A program made the translations under genes and the position numbers. A stretch of DNA of 17,746 nt from an uncultured Catenibacterium sp. (lineage in GTDB: Bacteria; Bacillota_I; Bacilli_A; Erysipelotrichales; Coprobacillaceae), in NCBI GenBank assembly GCA_900764725.1, contig CAAFPB010000537.1, positions 1 to 17,746 on the forward strand, written 5' to 3'. Under the pieces are notes generated by a model. That model worked only from the letters and a program-made list of their open reading frames with translations, was not told the DNA's origin and made no database searches. Shown in pieces: positions 13,692 through 17,746 of this stretch (position 1 is its first letter; each line of letters opens with the position of its first letter).

Positions 13692-14108
13692 ATGAACATT
13701 AACACTTCATTTTTCTCTTTAAAGTCAGGATCTCCATTCATGATTATCTTATCTATTATTTTAGGTACACTACTCATGGCTTATGGAATCTATGAAATTT
13801 TCTTTAAGAAAGATAAAAGAGAAATTAAAGGAATTTACCATGGTTATAAGAAAGTCAATAATTTGTATTGTCGTCCTATCTTCCAGTATTCTTATGGTAC
13901 AAAGAAGTATAACCAGGCATCTATCCAGGAATTTAAAGTAGAAAAGATTGAAAAAGATTATGTAAAAGGTCAGGAATACCCTATCTATTTAGGTGAACAA
14001 GCAAATACATTCTATTTAAAGAAAAAAAGCACTTGGTCTAACTATTTATTAATCGTTGCAGGTATCTTATTCTATGTCAGTGCTATTCTAGGTTATCTAG
14101 GATTTTAA
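13692..14108 (+). CDS. DUF3592-like membrane protein
   Basis: 138 aa. A membrane helix at about 14-33 and another at about 115-136 flank a soluble middle. The middle has G-I-Y-H-G-Y-K-K, then P-I-F-Q-Y-S-Y-G-T-K-K-Y and Y-V-K-G-Q-E-Y-P-I-Y-L-G, the pattern of DUF3592 proteins, a beta-rich domain of unknown function between two helices. ATG 13692 is chosen because GGAGG (13679-13683) is 8 nt upstream and the promoter's -10 is at 13666-13671; a longer frame from 13644 would start inside the promoter. It is a single gene, divergent from the O-antigen-ligase-type gene and convergent with the LysR gene. Confidence 0.8.
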   Translation: MNINTSFFSLKSGSPFMIILSIILGTLLMAYGIYEIFFKKDKREIKGIYHGYKKVNNLYCRPIFQYSYGTKKYNQASIQEFKVEKIEKDYVKGQEYPIYLGEQANTFYLKKKSTWSNYLLIVAGILFYVSAILGYLGF

Positions 14109-14138
14109 AAGAAGTAGTTTTAGTTAACTACTTCTTTT
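14107..14138. terminator. Bidirectional terminator
   Basis: Stem AAAAGAAGTAGTT/AACTACTTCTTTT with a 6-nt loop. It contains the stop codon of the minus-strand LysR gene and follows the plus-strand stop directly. Confidence 0.85.
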
Positions 14139-14997
14139 TCTTTTCTAATCTTTTTTCTACAGCACGATAAAGTGGTTCTAATAGTTTCTTATTCTTTTTC
14201 TTACATACAAGATAGAAAGTATTTGTTGCTTCCTTATCAAAGATAGGAATAATCTTACGATTATCTGGCTTACCATCTCTTTCTATAGATAAATCAGAGA
14301 TGAATGCAGGAAGAGTAGAGTTGTATGTTAAATCCATAAATACTTCTCTATTATCCTGAAGAATAAAATGAGTATGCGGTTGTGTTTCTAAATGCATGGG
14401 ATACCATACACCAATTCTTGAATACAACAACATTGTCTGACCATCTAAATTCTTAAAGAATAAAGCTTTACTATCTGCAAGAGGATGATCAGGTGCTAAT
14501 GAGAAATACAATGTTTCTGTATCATATAACTCATAATATAATTCTTTATTATCAGGAATCTCATTTAATACAACAGCTGTATATAAATCACTCTCTAATC
14601 CAGATAATAATATATCTGGCATTTTTATTTCTGAAGAAACAGCCATATCTTCATATATCTGACTCGCATAAGGAACTAAGTCCCATAAAGGAGCAGGCGC
14701 ACACGAACCAATACGAATCGTATGAGTCATACGATCATATTCACGTACACGAGCAATCATATCATTCGCAGAAAATAATACCTTCTGTGCATAATCAACA
14801 GCCACTTTACCAGTCGCATTTAAAGTAATACGATTCTTTTCACGGTCAAAAATAGGAACCTGTAGTTCTTCTTCAAGCTTCTGCATGGCACGAGAAAGAG
14901 CTGGCTGAGAGATATGTAATGCTTCTGCCGCTTTAGATAATGTACCATATTTAGAAACAGCTAATAATTGTTCAACTTGTCCAATTTCAATCATCAT
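14128..14997 (-). CDS. LysR-family transcriptional regulator
   Basis: 289 aa, standard LTTR length. The N-terminal winged helix-turn-helix (about 3-62) shows F/L-L-A-V-S-K-Y-G-T-L-S-K-A-A-E-A-L-H and S-Q-P-A-L-S-R-A-M-Q-K-L-E, then the wing with F-D-R-E-K-N-R-I-T-L-N. A linker helix and the type 2 periplasmic-binding-like effector domain (about 90-285) follow; the end is highly basic. Minus-strand GAGG lies 7 nt before ATG 14997. It is divergent from the CMD-like/cupin pair, with a T-N11-A box between them, so it very likely controls that pair and itself. The effector is unknown. Confidence 0.93.
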   Translation of the reverse strand: MMIEIGQVEQLLAVSKYGTLSKAAEALHISQPALSRAMQKLEEELQVPIFDREKNRITLNATGKVAVDYAQKVLFSANDMIARVREYDRMTHTIRIGSCAPAPLWDLVPYASQIYEDMAVSSEIKMPDILLSGLESDLYTAVVLNEIPDNKELYYELYDTETLYFSLAPDHPLADSKALFFKNLDGQTMLLYSRIGVWYPMHLETQPHTHFILQDNREVFMDLTYNSTLPAFISDLSIERDGKPDNRKIIPIFDKEATNTFYLVCKKKNKKLLEPLYRAVEKRLEKKKK

Positions 14998-15021
14998 TTA
15001 TACACCTCACTATGCATCCAC

Positions 15022-15076
15022 ATTATAACACAATACAAAACTGGCATTGTACTTTTCTGCTTATTGTTTATAGAAT
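15022..15076. promoter_or_regulatory. Divergent promoters with LysR box
   Basis: The dyad ACAAT-N11-ATTGT (15030-15034, 15046-15050) is an exact T-N11-A LysR box. It overlaps the plus-strand -35 TTGTAC (15047-15052), which is followed after 16-18 nt by TATAGA/TAGAAT (15069-15076). The minus-strand -10 TATAAT (15022-15027) for the LysR gene lies just beyond its other arm. Confidence 0.65.
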
Positions 15077-15095
15077 AGTTGTAGAGGTGATGATT

Positions 15096-15788
15096 ATGCA
15101 ATATTCATTTATGGAAAGCTTTAAAGATAAAGATCCAGAATTTTATGATTTTTATTCACATTTTATAAGTGAAGAAGTGATTGATGATACCACTCTTGAT
15201 GATAAGAGTCGTTATTTATCTATTACTGCTGTACTTGTAGGAACAAAGTCTCATGATTTATTTGAAGATATGTTAGAAGATTTATTGAAATATCTTACTC
15301 CTGATGAAATCCAGGAAACACTTTATCAGGCAGTGGCATATCTTGGTATTGGGATGGTTTATCCATTCTTAAATAGTATGAATAAACATGTGAATAAACC
15401 ATTAAAGAGTGCTTCTACCACAAATAGAGATAATCGTATAGAACTTGGTAACGTTAAACAATGTGAACTCTTTGGAGAACATATGAGAGGATTCCAGACA
15501 AGTGGTCCTGAAGAAGAACGTCATATCAAGAGATGGCTGGCAGGTAACTGCTTTGGTGATAATTATACAAGAATAGGGCTCACAGGTGCCCAAAGAGAAA
15601 TGATTACATTCTGCTTCTTATCAGCACTCGGTACAGAACCTCAATTAAAAGCACATATTGGTGGAAACTTCCATGTCGGTAATGATGCACATTATCTTAT
15701 TAATGTGATTTCTAACTGTATGCCTTATATTGGTTATCCAAGTACTTTAAATGCAATCAGATGTATACATGAAATGGAGGAAAAATAA
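15096..15788 (+). CDS. Carboxymuconolactone decarboxylase-family protein
   Basis: 230 aa with two CMD/AhpD-like helical domains. The first is about 10-95, with Y-L-S-I-T-A-V-L-V-G-T and P-D-E-I-Q-E-T-L-Y-Q-A-V-A-Y-L-G. The second is about 140-230, with G-L-T-G-A-Q-R-E-M-I-T-F and L-K-A-H-I-G-G-N. Neither has the redox CxxC of AhpD peroxidases, so this is nearer the gamma-carboxymuconolactone decarboxylase side or a non-peroxidase relative. I start at ATG 15096, 8 nt after GAGG (15084-15087); ATG 15090 is only 2 nt from it and longer frames run through the promoter. The next gene begins one nucleotide after the stop. CMD protein plus cupin under a divergent LysR is a recurring arrangement whose substrate is mostly unknown. 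Confidence 0.85.
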   Translation: MQYSFMESFKDKDPEFYDFYSHFISEEVIDDTTLDDKSRYLSITAVLVGTKSHDLFEDMLEDLLKYLTPDEIQETLYQAVAYLGIGMVYPFLNSMNKHVNKPLKSASTTNRDNRIELGNVKQCELFGEHMRGFQTSGPEEERHIKRWLAGNCFGDNYTRIGLTGAQREMITFCFLSALGTEPQLKAHIGGNFHVGNDAHYLINVISNCMPYIGYPSTLNAIRCIHEMEEK

Positions 15789-15789
15789 T

Positions 15790-16206
15790 ATGAATTATAC
15801 TTTAGAAGATATCAAAAAACAGAGTCCTTATCCTATTGGTGAATTAAATACTGCATATGCTAAGTATTTTGTAGGTAATAGTTACCTCTATCCTATTAAT
15901 AATCAAGAAGTACATATTTCTAATGTCACATTTGAACCAGGATGTAGAAATAACTGGCATATTCATCATGGTGCAGGACAGATTCTATTATGTACGGCTG
16001 GAAGAGGATATTATCAGGAATGGGGAAAGCCTGCTCAGGAACTTAATGTAGGTGATACAGTCTATATTGCGCCAGAAATCAAACATTGGCATGGTGCTGC
16101 ACCAGAAAGTTATTTTGTCCATATCGCGGAAAGTGTACCAAATAAAAATGCTTCAAGCGAATGGCTTGAAGCAGTGAATGAAGAAGAATATCTAAAACTT
16201 AAATAA
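15790..16206 (+). CDS. Cupin-domain protein
   Basis: 138 aa small one-domain cupin. Motif 1 is W-H-I-H-H-G-A-G-Q-I-L-L-C-T-A-G-R-G, giving two or three metal-binding His and the Gln in place of the usual Glu. Motif 2 is G-D-T-V-Y-I-A-P-E-I-K-H-W-H-G-A, giving the last His. Small cupins with this W-H-x-H-H pattern often bind a metal and act on quinone or lactone-type compounds, but no reaction can be read from sequence. ATG 15790 follows GGAGG (15776-15780), which lies within the end of the preceding gene, so translation of the two is coupled. The pair is under the divergent LysR regulator. Confidence 0.9.
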   Translation: MNYTLEDIKKQSPYPIGELNTAYAKYFVGNSYLYPINNQEVHISNVTFEPGCRNNWHIHHGAGQILLCTAGRGYYQEWGKPAQELNVGDTVYIAPEIKHWHGAAPESYFVHIAESVPNKNASSEWLEAVNEEEYLKLK

Positions 16207-16341
16207 AACAAAACGATCAGGAAGGGATACCTGATCGCTTTTTATTTCAAGAGTTATTTTGAAGGGAGTTTGGGAAATTTTAGGGATCACTCTTGGTAAA
16301 AAGAAGCTTTAATTATTATAGGGAGTTGCTTTCTCTTTACA
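16205..16341 (-). ncRNA. Candidate small RNA B, paralogue of small RNA A
   Basis: A minus-strand RNA of about 135 nt. It begins near CTGTAAAGAG (16342-16333) and carries ACUCCCU (16326-16320), AUCCCUA (16087-based equivalent at 16287-16281) and ACUCCCUUC (16269-16261). It ends at the terminator 16237-16214, whose loop reads UAUCCCUU. Motif order, promoter spacing and sequence blocks match small RNA A, with a 12-nt longer middle and a different terminator stem. It is convergent with the cupin gene and divergent from the flavodoxin gene. No ribosome site plus start codon is seen inside. Confidence 0.6.
16214..16243. terminator. Bidirectional terminator (cupin operon and small RNA B)
   Basis: A perfect stem CGATCAGG/CCTGATCG with an 8-nt loop. 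On the plus strand CTTTTTATTT follows; on the minus strand TTTTGTTTTATTT follows, so it also ends candidate small RNA B. Confidence 0.85.
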
Positions 16342-16347
16342 GGTACT

Positions 16348-16380
16348 ATTATGCTTATTATCTATGAACACATTGTGAAC
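16348..16380 (-). promoter_or_regulatory. Activator-type promoter of small RNA B
   Basis: On the minus strand GTTCACA (16380-16374) and GTTCATA (16369-16363) repeat at 11 bp. CATAAT (16353-16348) follows after exactly 9 nt, the same geometry as at 6108-6140. The box is 28 nt from the flavodoxin -10 on the other strand and could act on both. Confidence 0.55.
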
Positions 16381-16404
16381 TCATTATTTTTTTTCTAGGA
16401 AATA

Positions 16405-16413
16405 TGTTATAAT
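16405..16413 (+). promoter_or_regulatory. Extended -10 promoter of the flavodoxin gene
   Basis: TGTTATAAT is a perfect extended -10, and no good -35 is present. The start would be near 16420, just before GAGGAGG. Confidence 0.65.
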
Positions 16414-16433
16414 GGTGTCCGAGGAGGATTTTT

Positions 16434-17081
16434 ATGAAAAAATCAATCATTACATTCTTATGTTTGATGTTGATCACATTATCAGGATGTACTTATAATA
16501 CCAAATATTCAGAAAGTGATGCCCCCTTAACTATTACAGGTGGTCTCAGTGATACATTGATTGTATATTATTCATTCAATGGAGAAGAACGTGAACTCGC
16601 AAAACAAGTACAGTCATATACAGAAGGGGACTTGCTTTGTTTACAGACTTCTAAAGAATACTCTACAGACTTTAAGAAGAGAATTAAAGAACATAGAGAA
16701 GAAAGAGAAGCATACGCAAAAGCACTTAAAGAAAATAAACATGATTATAAGAATAAACATGTATTAGATACATTACCTACTCTTAAGAATCAAGTAAATG
16801 ATATTGATCAATACAAGACTGTATATCTTATTTATCCATGCTGGGAAAAGGATGAACCTTTAATTATTGATTCATTCTGTATGGATTATGACTTATCAGG
16901 CAAAACAATTGTACCTATGTGTACAAGTGAAAAGAACTGGCGTGGCCATGTAAAATATTCCAGCAAGAAGAGCGTTGCTCACTTTAATAAGATGATACCA
17001 AATGCGAACTTTAAACGTGCTAAGACATTTACTGATGTCGAAGGCGTTAAAGAATGGTTAGAAACGATTGATATGATCTAG
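16434..17081 (+). CDS. Lipoprotein flavodoxin-like protein
   Basis: 215 aa. A lipoprotein signal with lipobox L-S-G-C puts the mature N-terminus at Cys19, so the protein should be lipid-anchored outside the membrane. After a short linker comes a flavodoxin fold: T-L-I-V-Y-Y-S-F-N-G-E-E-R-E-L-A (about 41-56) is the FMN phosphate-binding loop, and V-Y-L-I-Y-P-C-W (about 129-136) is the second flavin-contact region, of the FldB/flavodoxin_4 kind. GAGGAGG precedes ATG 16434. An extracytoplasmic flavodoxin may take part in surface electron transfer or reduction, but no partner reductase is in view. It is a single gene with a strong terminator. Confidence 0.88.
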   Translation: MKKSIITFLCLMLITLSGCTYNTKYSESDAPLTITGGLSDTLIVYYSFNGEERELAKQVQSYTEGDLLCLQTSKEYSTDFKKRIKEHREEREAYAKALKENKHDYKNKHVLDTLPTLKNQVNDIDQYKTVYLIYPCWEKDEPLIIDSFCMDYDLSGKTIVPMCTSEKNWRGHVKYSSKKSVAHFNKMIPNANFKRAKTFTDVEGVKEWLETIDMI

Positions 17082-17107
17082 ACTGGATATTCATCCAGTC
17101 TTTTTTT
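17080..17107 (+). terminator. Terminator of the flavodoxin gene
   Basis: A perfect 9-bp stem AGACTGGAT/ATCCAGTCT with loop ATTC and seven T, starting in the stop codon. Confidence 0.9.
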
Positions 17108-17119
17108 AGGAGGATTGTA

Positions 17120-17746
17120 ATGAGACATATATTTTTACTTAAACCAGTGAATGATGATTATGATCATCATCCATTTATAGAAACAATTAGAGACGTCATG
17201 CAGGGTTATGATTATGATATATTCATGAGTACTTATCCTGATCATGCTAAGAAGATTATTAAACATTATAAAGAACCAACACGTTTTTATAGTGTAGGCG
17301 GGGATGGTATGTTGAATCAGGTAATTCAGGGACTTGTTGGCACATCCCATGAATTAGTCGTAATTCCTTATGGTACAGGTAATGATTTCTTTAAGATGAT
17401 TTCTAAAAATAATGATTCTAAAGAAGTATTAAAAGCTTCTTTAAAGGGGCATGCTGTTCCTATAGATACAGTTTTAATGAATGATCGTTACTTTATTAAT
17501 AATGCTTGTTTTGGATGTGATAGTGTGATTGCGAATCATGTTCATGATGATGTGAAGATTCCTCAAATGTTTAAAGGACATCAATATGAATATTCTATTT
17601 TAAGAAACTTTATCCAATATCCATTCTATAACATTAAAATGACAAGCCATGGGTCACTATTATATGAAGGTCCTGTGACTTTATGTGCCTGTGCCAATGC
17701 CAAGTATTATGGGGGAGCTTATAAGATTGCCCCTCATGCTTCATTA
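17120..17746 (+). CDS. Diacylglycerol kinase-family lipid kinase (partial, runs off the end)
   Basis: An open frame of 209 codons with no stop before the window end. It has the DAGK catalytic-domain hallmarks: the N-terminal strand I-F-L-L-K-P-V-N, where N-P is more usual, V-G-G-D-G-M-L-N-Q-V (about 58-67) for ATP binding, P-Y-G-T-G-N-D-F-F (about 83-91), and N-A-C-F-G-C-D as the start of the second domain. Members phosphorylate diacylglycerol or related lipids at the membrane to recycle them into phospholipid synthesis (DgkB/YegS-like). AGGAGG lies 6 nt before ATG 17120. About 90-100 C-terminal residues should be missing. Confidence 0.92.
   Translation, partial: MRHIFLLKPVNDDYDHHPFIETIRDVMQGYDYDIFMSTYPDHAKKIIKHYKEPTRFYSVGGDGMLNQVIQGLVGTSHELVVIPYGTGNDFFKMISKNNDSKEVLKASLKGHAVPIDTVLMNDRYFINNACFGCDSVIANHVHDDVKIPQMFKGHQYEYSILRNFIQYPFYNIKMTSHGSLLYEGPVTLCACANAKYYGGAYKIAPHASL

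Noticed and set aside
14493..14828. Plus-strand 111-aa frame inside the LysR gene
   Set aside because: Low-complexity His/Ser/Tyr-rich shadow of the LysR coding sequence.
16250..16433. Reading the 16250-16380 element as a plus-strand leader or riboswitch of the flavodoxin gene
   Set aside because: On the minus strand it has a promoter-like box and -10 and a terminator that match copy A exactly in order; the flavodoxin gene has its own -10 downstream of the element.
16561..16767. 68-aa plus-strand frame inside the flavodoxin gene
   Set aside because: Out-of-frame shadow of A-rich codons in a well-supported gene.
17135..17350. 71-aa minus-strand frame near the window end
   Set aside because: It overlaps the N-terminal half of the lipid kinase, whose ATP-binding motifs are clear on the plus strand.

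Overview
The window is AT-rich DNA from a low-GC Firmicute. Strong AGGAGG/GGAGG Shine-Dalgarno sites, U-tailed intrinsic terminators, extended -10 promoters (TGnTATAAT), an M-box riboswitch and a type I-C-like CRISPR repeat all fit. A gut Erysipelotrichia/Coprobacillaceae-type organism (for example Catenibacterium or a relative) is a guess from overall feel, not something the sequence proves.

Layout. 1-128: the trailer end of a CRISPR array (partial repeat, one spacer, degenerate last repeat) closed by a terminator. 217-1665: an unrecognised 190-aa gene behind a palindromic operator, then a HAD phosphatase/phosphomutase. 1677-5150: an operon-like block of three tandem paralogous SseB-domain proteins plus mscL; mscL converges on a 65-aa minus-strand ORF that contains its terminator. 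5347-5986: a 202-aa unknown protein. 5987-6684 is a dense non-coding stretch: two G-loop hairpins, a candidate small RNA with its own promoter and terminator, a tRNA-Thr(CGT) with two broken pairs, and an M-box Mg2+ riboswitch. 6685-9339: the Mg2+ P-type ATPase mgtA controlled by that riboswitch. 9372-10042: a RelB/DinJ-RelE/ParE toxin-antitoxin cassette with a self-contained promoter/operator. 10194-11098: a ChbG/YdjC-like deacetylase with a long leader hairpin. 11100-13590 (minus): an O-antigen-ligase-type membrane protein followed by a CyuA-type L-cysteine desulfidase. 13644-14138: a small DUF3592-like membrane protein. 14128-16243: a LysR regulator divergent from a carboxymuconolactone decarboxylase-like protein and a cupin, with a LysR box between them. 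16205-16413: a second copy of the small-RNA element on the minus strand. 16434-17746: a lipoprotein flavodoxin and the start of a diacylglycerol-kinase family protein.

The most interesting signal is the pair of paralogous non-coding elements at 6108-6266 (+) and 16205-16380 (-). Each has two 11-bp-spaced direct repeats of GTTCAYA exactly 9 nt upstream of a -10 hexamer, a common start region (CTGTAAAGAG), at least two ACUCCCU motifs complementary to Shine-Dalgarno sequences, and an intrinsic terminator with a C-rich loop. This is the architecture of a response-regulator-controlled family of translation-repressing small RNAs, analogous to streptococcal csRNAs. Two hairpins directly upstream of copy A expose the complementary GGGAGU and could act as a sponge. 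All of this is inferred from sequence alone.
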